Positions 25,353 to 33,373 of a DNA stretch of 64,000 nt are shown here, in pieces. The position numbers and the translations under genes are program-made. The stretch is from Bacteroidota bacterium (lineage in GTDB: Bacteria > Bacteroidota > Bacteroidia > Cytophagales > Cyclobacteriaceae), in contig JAFDYU010000014.1 of the NCBI GenBank assembly GCA_018267285.1, forward strand, positions 186,001 to 250,000, given 5' to 3'. Each line of letters begins with the position of its first letter. Position 1 is the stretch's first letter. The notes below the pieces were generated by a model, which did no database searches, was not told the DNA's origin, and saw only the letters and a list, made by a program, of their open reading frames with translations.

Positions 25353-26705
25353 ATGAGTATACTACAAAAAGAATCAATAAGTCGATTGGCTGTAGCTTTT
25401 TTAGAATTGGATCCAAGTCTTGCAGAGCTTGGAGATAAAGCCCTTGATTCCATTAAAGATCGACTTTCAAGTTACACGGTTGCTATTTTTTGTAATGAAG
25501 AGATCGAAAACTCGGCTTCGCAGCAAGCTGCACTGTTAACAGCAATTAACGTAGGTAAGCGCTGTTATAAAGGCGGAGTTTTTGTGTTTCTAAAAGAAGA
25601 AGTTAAGTGTCTTTTGAATTGGCCGATAAGAGCATCATTAAATGAAATTGCTGAAGAACTTGGCGCGCGTGTGAATTCAGGTAACGAGAAAAACGTTTAT
25701 ACCGCTGAGATATTAATTGGTTCTGCAAAATTAGATAATGACAAATGGTTATTGCAGGTCAATGATTGGAATGCAGGGATAATTCCTCCAGGGATTAAAC
25801 ACTCAACACTAACTGGGGCTCAAGATTTTCCTCTGGGTGGTATTTTAGGCGGGGCACTATCAATAGGTCTAACCTTCCTCAAAATTGCTGGCTTCGATCA
25901 TAGCATAGGATCAGAAGCCGTGGGGCTTTCTCTGTGGCGACCTGATCTTAATTGGGATGATCCCCAGTCTATCGGACCAAAACCGGAGAGCTTTCCTAAC
26001 AAGGTATGGATTTTAGGGCTTGGTCACTTAGGTCAAGCATATACATGGGCCCTTGGATTACTTCCTTTAAGGAATCCAAAAGATCTTTTCGTTAAAATCC
26101 AAGATGATGATCGCATTGAGGAAGGAAATTATGACTCAGGGATGTTAAGTGAAAAGATTAATGAAGGTGAGTATAAGACTCGAGTCTGTGCAAGTTGGTT
26201 AGAATCGCGAGGAATTTTAACCGCTATTGTGGAAAGAAAATATGATGAAAAATATCACAGACAAAACACGGATCCCGAAATATTACTTGTTGGTGTTGAT
26301 AAACTTGAGGCCCGTAAGTCACTAAAAATTGAAGAGTTCAAATTGGTTTTGGATTGCGGCTTAGGTGCGGGTTTGAACTTTGACATGATTAGATTTAATA
26401 TTTTCCCTAATCTTAAAACCAGCCCTAAAAAATTTTGGGAGAATGCAAAAGAAATTGAGAGTACGCCAGTGCTAAAAAATCTATCGCAAAAATTAATTGG
26501 CTGCGGTTACACAGTTGGTATAGCTTCTGCATTCACAGGATGCGTAAGTGCCTGTTTAATCATTTCAGAAATTCTTCGTTCGTATCATCAAGGAATTAAA
26601 CTTGATCACCACTACATGTCGATAAGAGAGCTGTCAAGTAGCAATTTGAGTTTAATAGGTGATTATAGGACTGAAACCTTCTGTGGAAGTACTCCGATGA
26701 AGTAA
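25353..26705 (+). CDS. bilD: E1-like Ubl-activating enzyme of the Bil-like operon
   Basis: 450 aa. An N-terminal domain of about 200 residues precedes an E1-type Rossmann adenylation domain with VWILGLGHLGQAY (218-230), an acidic strand (KIQDDDRIEEGNYDSGM) and LLVGVDKLEARKSL. C384 in LIGCGYTVGIASAF lies in the position of the conserved CG of this E1 family and is the candidate catalytic cysteine; the following helix (CLIISEILRSY) matches relatives. Gene order Ubl-E2-JAB-E1 equals that of BilABCD. The gene appears intact. Confidence 0.82.
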   Translation: MSILQKESISRLAVAFLELDPSLAELGDKALDSIKDRLSSYTVAIFCNEEIENSASQQAALLTAINVGKRCYKGGVFVFLKEEVKCLLNWPIRASLNEIAEELGARVNSGNEKNVYTAEILIGSAKLDNDKWLLQVNDWNAGIIPPGIKHSTLTGAQDFPLGGILGGALSIGLTFLKIAGFDHSIGSEAVGLSLWRPDLNWDDPQSIGPKPESFPNKVWILGLGHLGQAYTWALGLLPLRNPKDLFVKIQDDDRIEEGNYDSGMLSEKINEGEYKTRVCASWLESRGILTAIVERKYDEKYHRQNTDPEILLVGVDKLEARKSLKIEEFKLVLDCGLGAGLNFDMIRFNIFPNLKTSPKKFWENAKEIESTPVLKNLSQKLIGCGYTVGIASAFTGCVSACLIISEILRSYHQGIKLDHHYMSIRELSSSNLSLIGDYRTETFCGSTPMK

Positions 26706-26805
26706 GGTTTAAGTACTGAATCGAATCCCTTGGAATTAGGACGTCAATTTTCTCGCACAAAAATCTATTTGTAATCTTGCATTTGATGACTAACCAGCAG
26801 AGGGA

Positions 26806-26970
26806 CTGCGACTGAAATTCAAAATTCATGGCAATCTAAGTGATGAGGACTTGATCAAAAGATTTATTCCGACTAATCTATCTGAATCAGAATTGCAACT
26901 CATTAAAGAAAAGGCTAATACTCTCGATCAATTACTGATCTCTATTGAGCGCTACTTTAATTCAAACTGA
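26806..26970 (+). CDS. Possible 54-aa protein with non-ATG start
   Basis: An open frame after the TAA at 26791 encodes KFKIHGNLSDEDLIKRFIPT then LSESELQLIKEKANTLDQLL, ending at TGA 26970. It looks like real helical coding sequence but has no ATG; CTG 26806 or 26812 are the only near-cognate starts. It may be a 5'-truncated gene or a leaderless small protein. It ends 36 nt before the next ATG used (27007). Confidence 0.4.
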   Translation: MRLKFKIHGNLSDEDLIKRFIPTNLSESELQLIKEKANTLDQLLISIERYFNSN

Positions 26971-27006
26971 TTTGGTTTGCTAAAAATTGCTTTCGAGCTT
27001 CGATGC

Positions 27007-27276
27007 ATGAAACTAGCAGAACTTGAGCAAGGAATTTACAAAGTTAAGGTCAACAAAAGCACTTCTATAATTAAGCCAAATAAGAATGCACCCAAAGCCA
27101 GCGCTCATCTATTGTTTGTGAAAGGATTTGGTGAACAAAAGACATATAGACTAGACAATGGTATTGCTCAGCCCAAAAAGTACTTTGTTGCTGATGAACG
27201 CGAGTTTGAGGTTGTCAGAAAACTAGGTGATATCCCAGTAAACGTGCAACGAATTTATTTAAACTTGGAAAGATGA
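27007..27276 (+). CDS. Small protein downstream of the Bil-like operon, unknown
   Basis: 89 aa from ATG 27007 (a start at 26977 would add ten residues). Basic, beta-rich product: AELEQGIYKVKVNKSTSIIK, HLLFVKGFGEQKTYRLDNG and a C-terminal IPVNVQRIYLNLER. No family is recognised and there is no signal peptide. It is in the same direction as the Bil-like genes and may belong to the same cargo unit. Confidence 0.55.
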   Translation: MKLAELEQGIYKVKVNKSTSIIKPNKNAPKASAHLLFVKGFGEQKTYRLDNGIAQPKKYFVADEREFEVVRKLGDIPVNVQRIYLNLER

Positions 27277-27390
27277 AGAAGGGGATGATTATTTTTTCTC
27301 GACAAGTGACGCGTGGGCTCTAAGATCAATGTTTGAAGAGTTCAAGTTTCTGGCAAATCCTTTCAACTTTAGACCGCAAAGAAAAAGAAG

Positions 27391-27483
27391 ATGACCTGGC
27401 TTGAAATCCTATTCTTTATTGTAGCATGGTTAGCAGGAATGTGGCTTTGTTCCAAAGCATATGACGTCTTGCGGGAGAAATAA
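27391..27483 (+). CDS. Possible 30-aa single-span membrane peptide
   Basis: ATG at 27391 overlaps the TGA of a short upstream open frame (about 27270-27394, DEEGDDYFFSTSDAWALRS-type, lacking an early ATG), giving an ATGA coupling. The peptide is one hydrophobic helix (WLEILFFIVAWLAGMWLCSK) with a charged tail (DVLREK). Size and coupling resemble small toxin-like or membrane peptides, but this is unproven. Confidence 0.4.
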   Translation: MTWLEILFFIVAWLAGMWLCSKAYDVLREK

Positions 27484-27511
27484 TAACTCAAGGATACAGA
27501 TGAAGTCTTGA

Positions 27512-28111
27512 CTACAATTCATTTTTCTCGCCTGACTTTATTTTCGAAATAATTCTTTCAGCTCTAGTTTCACTTGTATCGTCCCTAAGATGCTTAATGC
27601 CATGGAATCTTAATCCTTCGTAGCCCTTCATATCTTTTAGAACTGCTTCTTTCAAGGCCACGTGAGACAGAAATTCATTTAATTCTGAATCAACTAATTT
27701 TCTTCTATCCTCTTTGCTCTCGAAAACCACCATGAACCCATGTTCTTTCGGTTTCTTTTTATTATTCAATCTTCTTTGAACATCCATGAGATAAAAAAAC
27801 TCGCCTTCAGAAAGCTTACACTCAATCAAAAAACATTTTCTTAGGACATCATATTTTATCAAAAAACACCAGTCATAGGCTGGGCTATATTGTGCAAACT
27901 TGGAATATGGAAAAAATGAATAACCTTGTCCATCATTCAAATCGCAATCCTCTGTCGTTACCCCTAGTGTATTTAAATTTGCTACTACTTTATCAAAGGC
28001 TTCTTCTGTGTTCTGATCCAAGACGTGATCTACTAGTTCAGAATCTTTGCCAATAACTCCGGAATTTTTTTTGCCTCCTTCGCCTCGTGTCCTGCGTCCC
28101 GAATCCTTCAC
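27512..28111 (-). CDS. C-terminal part of a TnsE-like protein (after in-frame stop)
   Basis: 199 aa from a GTG at 28111. It lies in the same frame as the 408-aa ORF, separated by one TAA (28127-28129) and five sense codons, so both look like one protein of about 613 residues split by a stop. The piece has TEEAFDKVVANLNTLGVTTE, a beta strand CFLIECKLSEGEFFYLMD and a helical end. This order resembles the C-terminal domain of Tn7 TnsE. Either tnsE is disabled, or both parts are made separately. Identification is tentative. Confidence 0.5.
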   Translation of the reverse strand: MKDSGRRTRGEGGKKNSGVIGKDSELVDHVLDQNTEEAFDKVVANLNTLGVTTEDCDLNDGQGYSFFPYSKFAQYSPAYDWCFLIKYDVLRKCFLIECKLSEGEFFYLMDVQRRLNNKKKPKEHGFMVVFESKEDRRKLVDSELNEFLSHVALKEAVLKDMKGYEGLRFHGIKHLRDDTSETRAERIISKIKSGEKNEL

Positions 28112-28126
28112 CAGTTTGTTGATGAT

Positions 28127-29353
28127 TTATCCTGTAGTTTTTTGATCTTCTTTATCAACTTTTGAGGCATCGAAACTTGCATTTGGAAAAGGAGGAAACT
28201 CGATTTTAATAATCTCTTTTTCATCTTCCCCGTCTGGCTCTCTTTCTCCATCCTCACTTACAGGTGGTTTCTTTTTATCTTCTTCCTTTGGATCTTTTGG
28301 ATCCTTACCGTTTTCATTGGTGTTTTTTCTTTTTTGCCTTTTAGGTTTACGCTTTTCCAATTCGTGATCAACTTTATCTGCGATACTTCGACCATCATTT
28401 ATTCTAAGAAAATCCAGGTCATCAAAAGGAAAAGGATGACTGCATGAATGTATTTCAGTGACTAAAGCAATTCTGGGAGCATCCTTTAAATGGGGAAATC
28501 TCTCAAGAAATTTGGACTTCTCTTTAACAGTAATACTTTCATAGTTGACCAATAAGTTTGTTTGATCATTGAAGGGAAATCCTGATGAAGGATATATACT
28601 ATATTTTTTACTCTCCAGAAGTGAATCATAAATCTTTTCAGCATTTTTAAACGCTACATCATCAAAGACCATTCTTCCAACAGTTTTTGCGCACTTGTCT
28701 TCGATTTTCTTGCTGAGCATTACAAACGGGACTTCTTTATCGTCTCGTTTAACAAAAGCACTATATTCAGGATAAAAAATTTCCTTTGTGCTGAGTCCAC
28801 CATTGAAAAGGGCGGAAACTAAGTTTGATGTGAATCCATAATAAAATCGGATGATTTCATATGTTGGGATCACTACTAATCCAAGCTTCGACTTCTTCGA
28901 CTTTTCATCAAGGTTGTCTCGATTTTTAAATTCACAAGTCACGTTGTTGAATACCCAGACCTTAGAACTCAGCTGACCTTGGAGGTTGAAATAATAAGTA
29001 TCACTAATATTGATAAGGTCTGCCAAGGCACATTCTTTCCCGGACTCAATTGAGATTTCAAGGTTTACTAATTTGCCAAAGGCAACGTGTCTTTTTACTA
29101 GATCCTCACCACTGTAAATGCTCCCAACTCTTAGTGCAGCAAGCCTTCTCACATTTATTTTAACCATCACATCTCCTCCTCCTTTAAGGAAGGGATGATT
29201 TTTGTCCTTGTTAAAATATTCCTGGTAATTAGTTACCTCTTGAAAAAAAACTTCAAGTAGTTTTTCTTTATTATTTCCTTCGACCAACTGACCAATATAC
29301 TTAAGCCTATAGAACTTGTCCCGTTCTAGTGAGGTCAGTTTCAGAAGCGGCAT
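28127..29353 (-). CDS. N-terminal part of a TnsE-like protein at the right transposon end
   Basis: 408 aa, starting 49 bp inside the right end, within the end-repeat region. Segments YIGQLVEGNN (near residue 18) and IPTYEIIRFYYGFTSNLVSA (about 160-180) align by eye with Tn7 TnsE (HIGHLFRNSG and IPQLELARSLF). A basic then acidic, proline-rich linker (KPKRQKRKNTNENGKD; PPVSEDGEREPDGEDEKE) leads to the stop. TnsE directs transposition to conjugal plasmids and replicating DNA through the sliding clamp. No family search was possible; an unrelated cargo protein is the alternative. Confidence 0.45.
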   Translation of the reverse strand: MPLLKLTSLERDKFYRLKYIGQLVEGNNKEKLLEVFFQEVTNYQEYFNKDKNHPFLKGGGDVMVKINVRRLAALRVGSIYSGEDLVKRHVAFGKLVNLEISIESGKECALADLINISDTYYFNLQGQLSSKVWVFNNVTCEFKNRDNLDEKSKKSKLGLVVIPTYEIIRFYYGFTSNLVSALFNGGLSTKEIFYPEYSAFVKRDDKEVPFVMLSKKIEDKCAKTVGRMVFDDVAFKNAEKIYDSLLESKKYSIYPSSGFPFNDQTNLLVNYESITVKEKSKFLERFPHLKDAPRIALVTEIHSCSHPFPFDDLDFLRINDGRSIADKVDHELEKRKPKRQKRKNTNENGKDPKDPKEEDKKKPPVSEDGEREPDGEDEKEIIKIEFPPFPNASFDASKVDKEDQKTTG

Positions 29354-29401
29354 AAATTCGCATTAGCTTCTGGAAATTCGCGCTTTCTTCTGGAATTGAC
29401 A
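29342..29401 (-). repeat. Right transposon end with TnsB-type repeats
   Basis: Read inward on the minus strand it begins TGTCAATTCCAGAAGAAAG, then GCGCGAATTTCCAGAAG (29383-29367) and TGCGAATTTATGCC (29362 on). These share the GCGA-ATTTC core with the left-end repeats. The start codon of the TnsE-like gene (29353) falls inside the innermost repeat. Confidence 0.85.
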
Positions 29402-29406
29402 ACCGC
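29402..29406. repeat. Target-site duplication, right copy (ACCGC)
   Basis: ACCGC follows the terminal ACA of the element and matches the copy at 12,339-12,343. Confidence 0.95.
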
Positions 29407-30259
29407 CCACCAAGGCAACATCGGAAATGGTATGGTGCGGAGAACGAAATGGGCGGGTGGTGATCAGCGTTCCGTCTGCGCCTACTTTGCCCGCCACCGA
29501 ATGTATCTTGGTTGTTTCGAGTGCTTCGTTCAGGGTGAGCGGTGGCAAAATGGTTGGGAGCCGCTTAGCCAACATAGTTTTACCCGCACCGGGTGGACCG
29601 ATTAAAATAGCGTTATGCCCTCCGGCTGCGGCAATTTCAAGTGCGCGTTTAATATTTTCCTGCCCTTGCACATCTTTAAAATCTGTTTCGTAATTATTGA
29701 GTTTGTTCTGAAAGACTTCGCGTGTATCGATTGAGAGGGGTTCAATTTTCTTTTTACCCTCTACAAACTCAATCGCCTCGTTCAAATTATCAACGCCAAT
29801 CACATCCAAGTTATTGACAATAGCTGCCTCGCGTGCATTAGATTTAGGCAAAATAAATCCTTTGAATTGTTCCTTTCGAGCTTGAATGGCGATGGGCAGC
29901 ACTCCTTTGATTGGTCTTAATTCACCATCCAGCGAAAGCTCTCCCATAATCACATACTGCTCCAATATTTGCGTGCTGATTTGTGCCGATGCCGAAAGAA
30001 TACAAAGCGCAATGGGCAAATCGTAAGCCGAGCCTTCTTTCCGGATGTCGGCCGGAGCCAGATTGACCACTACTTTATTCCGTGGCATGAAGTAATTTAA
30101 ACTTTTCAATGATGACTCCACGCGATGTTCGCTTTCTTTCACGGCTGTATCGGGCAAACCGCTCATGTGGAAATTTTTTCCTTGCGTAACATTCACCTCT
30201 ACGGTAATGGTGCGGGCATCAACACCGTGCACAGCACTGCCAAAAGTTTTTGAAACCAT
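29402..30259 (-). pseudogene. comM: 5' part of comM, split by the Tn7-like insertion
   Basis: From ATG 30259 the frame encodes the ComM/YifB N-terminal Lon-like domain (KTFGSAVHGVDARTITVEVN, HMSGLPDTAVKESEHRV) and the start of the AAA+ domain with Walker A LIGPPGAGKTMLAKRLP, up to RPFRSPHHTISDVALVGG at the insertion. Translation would run 13 residues into the transposon and stop at 29363. The rest of comM is at 11,658-12,343. It is divergent from bioF. Confidence 0.95.
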
Positions 30260-30347
30260 TTTTTTGAATAGTAAAAAGCAAATTACTAACTATTTTGGAT
30301 TCTAAGCCGATGCCTGTTTCCTGAGGAAAACTTGAGTACCTTGCGTT

Positions 30348-31472
30348 GTGAATACCTCTACTTTAGAAAAATTGCTCGAAGAAAAAAGAGAAGCCGATGC
30401 TTTTCGCCAGTTAAAAGTAGCCGACCATCTGGTTGACTTCTGCTCAAACGATTATCTTGGCCTCGCCCAATCGTACGACCTCTTTGAGATCATAAACTCG
30501 AAAGCGGAAAGGCTCAAGCCTCCTTACAATGGTGCGACAGGCTCACGCTTGCTTTCGGGCAGCAGCCTGTTGGCAGAAGAAACCGAGCATCTGCTTGCGC
30601 GCATTTTTCATGCACCTAAAACGCTTTTGTTCAATTCAGGATATACCGCTAACCTGGCCGTTCTGTCTTCCGTGCCCCAGCGTGGTGATACAATTATATA
30701 CGATGAACTGGCTCATGCTTCTATTAAGGACGGAGCCCGGCTAAGTTTGGCCACACGTTACAGCTTTAAGCACAATGACCTCAATGATCTCGAATCGAAA
30801 ATAAAGCGGGCGAATGGAAATATTTTTATTGCCGTAGAATCTATTTATTCTATGGATGGCGATGAGTGCCCGCTTGAGGAGCTGACCTTGCTTGCCGAAA
30901 AATACGATGCCACTATTCTGCTCGATGAAGCACACAGCACCGGAAGCTACGGAGACAATGGAAGCGGGTTGGCTATCCAAAAAAAATTGGAAAAAAAAAT
31001 CGGAGTTCGCATTTATACGTTTGGCAAAGCAATGGGCGTCCATGGCGCTTGTGTGGCGGGTGACGAAGCGTTGATCAATTACCTCATAAATTTTGCGCGA
31101 CCTTTCATCTACACAACGGCTATGGCACCTCATAGTTTAATTGCCATCGGCTGTGCGTTTGATTACTTGAAAAAAAACATTGGGTTGCAAGCTATGCTGC
31201 AAAAGAAAATAAAATTATTTCGAAGCGGGTTCGACAAAATCAATTTAACCAGTACACCTAGCAACAGCTCCATTCAAAACATCATTATTCCGGGCAACAC
31301 ACAAGTAAAAGAAGTTGCTCACTTTCTTCAGCATCATAATTTCGACTGTAGGCCGATCTTATCACCTACGATTAAAGCGGGCAGTGAGCGAATCCGGATC
31401 TGTCTCCATGCTTTTAATTCTGAAGATGAAATTCAGGAGTTGCTCGATTCGCTCGAAAATTTCGAATCGTAA
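30348..31472 (+). CDS. bioF: 8-amino-7-oxononanoate synthase
   Basis: 374 aa from a GTG at 30348. PLP-dependent alpha-oxoamine synthase with VDFCSNDYLGLA, GATGSRLLSGSS, LDEAHSTGSYGDNG (PLP-binding D/H) and TFGKAMGVHGACVAG with the Schiff-base lysine. It condenses pimeloyl thioester with alanine in biotin synthesis. bioD and bioA follow closely, so the three form a biotin operon. 88 nt separate it from the divergent comM 5' part. Confidence 0.93.
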   Translation: MNTSTLEKLLEEKREADAFRQLKVADHLVDFCSNDYLGLAQSYDLFEIINSKAERLKPPYNGATGSRLLSGSSLLAEETEHLLARIFHAPKTLLFNSGYTANLAVLSSVPQRGDTIIYDELAHASIKDGARLSLATRYSFKHNDLNDLESKIKRANGNIFIAVESIYSMDGDECPLEELTLLAEKYDATILLDEAHSTGSYGDNGSGLAIQKKLEKKIGVRIYTFGKAMGVHGACVAGDEALINYLINFARPFIYTTAMAPHSLIAIGCAFDYLKKNIGLQAMLQKKIKLFRSGFDKINLTSTPSNSSIQNIIIPGNTQVKEVAHFLQHHNFDCRPILSPTIKAGSERIRICLHAFNSEDEIQELLDSLENFES

Positions 31473-31484
31473 CCTTAACTAATT

Positions 31485-32093
31485 TTGAATTACTTTGTTA
31501 CAGCCATCGGCACAGACAGCGGAAAAACTTTAGTATCTTCAATTTTATGTGAAGCGTTGAAGGCAGATTATTGGAAGCCCGTACAAGCCGGAACCCCGCG
31601 CGATGCCGATACCGTAAAATCTTTAATTACAAATCTCTATTCCAAGATCCATTCGGAATCTTATTTACTGAATACCCCTGCATCGCCTCATGCTTCTGCA
31701 AAAATAGATGGAGTAGAAATTGATTTGAAAAAATTTAAAATTCCAAAAACTAAAAATGATTTGATTATTGAAGGGGCGGGCGGTTGTTTGGTGCCACTCA
31801 ATGAAACAGATTTTGTAATTGATCTTGCCAAGCAATTTAATTCGCAAATTATTTTGGTTTCCAATCTCTACCTAGGAAGCATCAACCACACATTGCTTAC
31901 GGTTGATTTTTTAAAGCGAAATCAATTTACAATAAAGGGGATAATTTTTAATGGAGAGCCCAACCCCGAAAGCGAACGGATTATTTTAAAACACGCGCAG
32001 TTCAAATGCCTTCTCCGTATTGCAAAAGAAAAACAAATCACAAAAAAAACGGTAACTCAGTACAGTGAACTACTGAAAAAGAATTGGTCATGA
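31485..32093 (+). CDS. bioD: Dethiobiotin synthetase
   Basis: 202 aa from a TTG at 31485. P-loop AIGTDSGKTLVSSIL (family motif GTDxxKT), YWKPVQAGTPRDADT, IIEGAGGCLVPLN and ILVSNLYLGSINHTLL are all BioD signatures. It closes the ureido ring of dethiobiotin using ATP and CO2. The protein is slightly short (family about 220 aa). Its TGA overlaps the bioA ATG. Confidence 0.92.
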   Translation: MNYFVTAIGTDSGKTLVSSILCEALKADYWKPVQAGTPRDADTVKSLITNLYSKIHSESYLLNTPASPHASAKIDGVEIDLKKFKIPKTKNDLIIEGAGGCLVPLNETDFVIDLAKQFNSQIILVSNLYLGSINHTLLTVDFLKRNQFTIKGIIFNGEPNPESERIILKHAQFKCLLRIAKEKQITKKTVTQYSELLKKNWS

Positions 32094-33373
32094 ATATTGA
32101 AGCAATAGACAAAAGAAATATCTGGCATCCGTTTACACCGCTGGTTGGTGGCCTTGAGCCTCTGCTTGTTAAATCGGCACAGGGTATTTATCTGGAGTTA
32201 AAAGATGGAAGAAAAATTATTGATGCGGTGTCTTCCTGGTGGGTGAATCTTCATGGGCACTCCAACCCTGTAATTACACAAGCCATTGCCGAACAGGCAA
32301 AAAAATTGGAGCATGTAATTTTTGCGGGCTTCACGCACGAACCGGCCATTCTTCTTTCTGAAAATTTACGGAGCATTCTTCCTGAAAATCAATCGAAAAT
32401 TTTCTTTTCAGATAACGGCAGCACAGCGGTGGAAGTAGCGCTGAAAATGGCCATTCAGTTTTGGCACAATCAGGAAATAAAAACAAAAACAAAAATTATT
32501 GCCTTGGAGGGTGCCTATCACGGAGACACGTTTGGTTCCATGTCGGTGGGCGAACGTGGCGCGTTCAACAACGCCTTTGCACCCTACCTCTTTGACGTTG
32601 AGTTTATTCCATTCCCCGATGGGGAAAACTCTTCAGAAGTTTTAACCCGTTTTGAACAAATAACTTCCGGTGGAAACGCGGGCATCTTTATTTATGAACC
32701 ATTGGTGCAGGGCGCGGCCGGTATGCGTATTTACTCACCGGAAATATTAGATCAGTTGATATCGATAGCAAAACAAAATCAAGTGGTTTGTATTGCGGAT
32801 GAAGTCTTCACCGGTTTTGGAAGAACCGGGAAATTATTTGCAAGCGATTATCTATCGCATCAACCCGACATCGTTTGCGTATCGAAGGGTATTACGGGCG
32901 GTTTCTTGCCGTTGGGAGTAACCAGTTGTTCGGAAAAAATTATTGAAGCCTTTACATCAGCCGAAGTATCAAAGACTTTTTATCACGGCCATTCGTACAC
33001 GGCTAATCCGCTGGCATGTGCTGCAGCCAACGCAAGCTTTGAATTGTTGACGAGCAACGAATGCCAACAAAACATTGAACGAATCAGCCGGCAACACTCG
33101 GATTTTGTTTTAAAAAATAAAAAGCATGCGGCTATTAAGAGTGTGAAAAGCCTGGGAACGATTTTGAGCATAGAATTAAAAACACCAGGAAACTCAAGCT
33201 ACTTCAGCGAGCTACGAGAGAAAATTTATCCATACTTCTTGGAACGGAATATTTTGCTTAGGCCCCTGGGTAATGTGATTTACATTTTGCCACCGTACGT
33301 AATTGGTGATACGGAGCTAACTCAAGTTTATACTGCAATCGAAGAGTTCCTGCATCAGCTTACCGAAAAATGA
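32090..33373 (+). CDS. bioA: Adenosylmethionine-8-amino-7-oxononanoate aminotransferase
   Basis: 427 aa from the ATG at 32090, which overlaps the bioD stop. Class III aminotransferase with RNIWHPFTPL, SSWWVNLHGHSNP, ALEGAYHGDTFG, IADEVFTGFGRTGKLFA and CVSKGITGGFLPLG (PLP lysine). It makes 7,8-diaminopelargonate in biotin synthesis. Its 3' end overlaps the convergent response-regulator gene by 19 nt. Confidence 0.95.
   Translation: MNIEAIDKRNIWHPFTPLVGGLEPLLVKSAQGIYLELKDGRKIIDAVSSWWVNLHGHSNPVITQAIAEQAKKLEHVIFAGFTHEPAILLSENLRSILPENQSKIFFSDNGSTAVEVALKMAIQFWHNQEIKTKTKIIALEGAYHGDTFGSMSVGERGAFNNAFAPYLFDVEFIPFPDGENSSEVLTRFEQITSGGNAGIFIYEPLVQGAAGMRIYSPEILDQLISIAKQNQVVCIADEVFTGFGRTGKLFASDYLSHQPDIVCVSKGITGGFLPLGVTSCSEKIIEAFTSAEVSKTFYHGHSYTANPLACAAANASFELLTSNECQQNIERISRQHSDFVLKNKKHAAIKSVKSLGTILSIELKTPGNSSYFSELREKIYPYFLERNILLRPLGNVIYILPPYVIGDTELTQVYTAIEEFLHQLTEK

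Larger units (their letters stand above)
12344..29401. mobile_element. Tn7-like transposon in comM carrying two ubiquitin-like conjugation operons
   Basis: 17,058 bp bounded by 5'-TGT...ACA-3' ends sharing about 19 nt of imperfect inverted repeat, flanked by ACCGC duplications. Transposition genes tnsA, tnsB, tnsC and tniQ/tnsD-like lie at the left end, and a TnsE-like interrupted frame lies at the right end. Cargo: CoiA-like nuclease, a permuted tRNA-like RNA, a 114-aa protein, a sigma factor, a Bub-type operon, a dCTP deaminase/metallopeptidase/107-aa group, a Bil-type operon and several small ORFs. The DNA is visibly more A+T-rich than the flanking genes. Target choice in comM presumably depends on the TniQ protein. 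Confidence 0.95.

Noticed and set aside
12344-29401. CRISPR-associated (CAST) Tn7-like transposon
   Set aside because: tnsA, tnsB, tnsC and a full TniQ are present, but no Cas proteins or repeats; targeting by TniQ at comM is sufficient.
33355-33373. Unusual overlap of bioA and the response-regulator gene
   Set aside because: A 19-nt convergent tail overlap is common and needs no special explanation.
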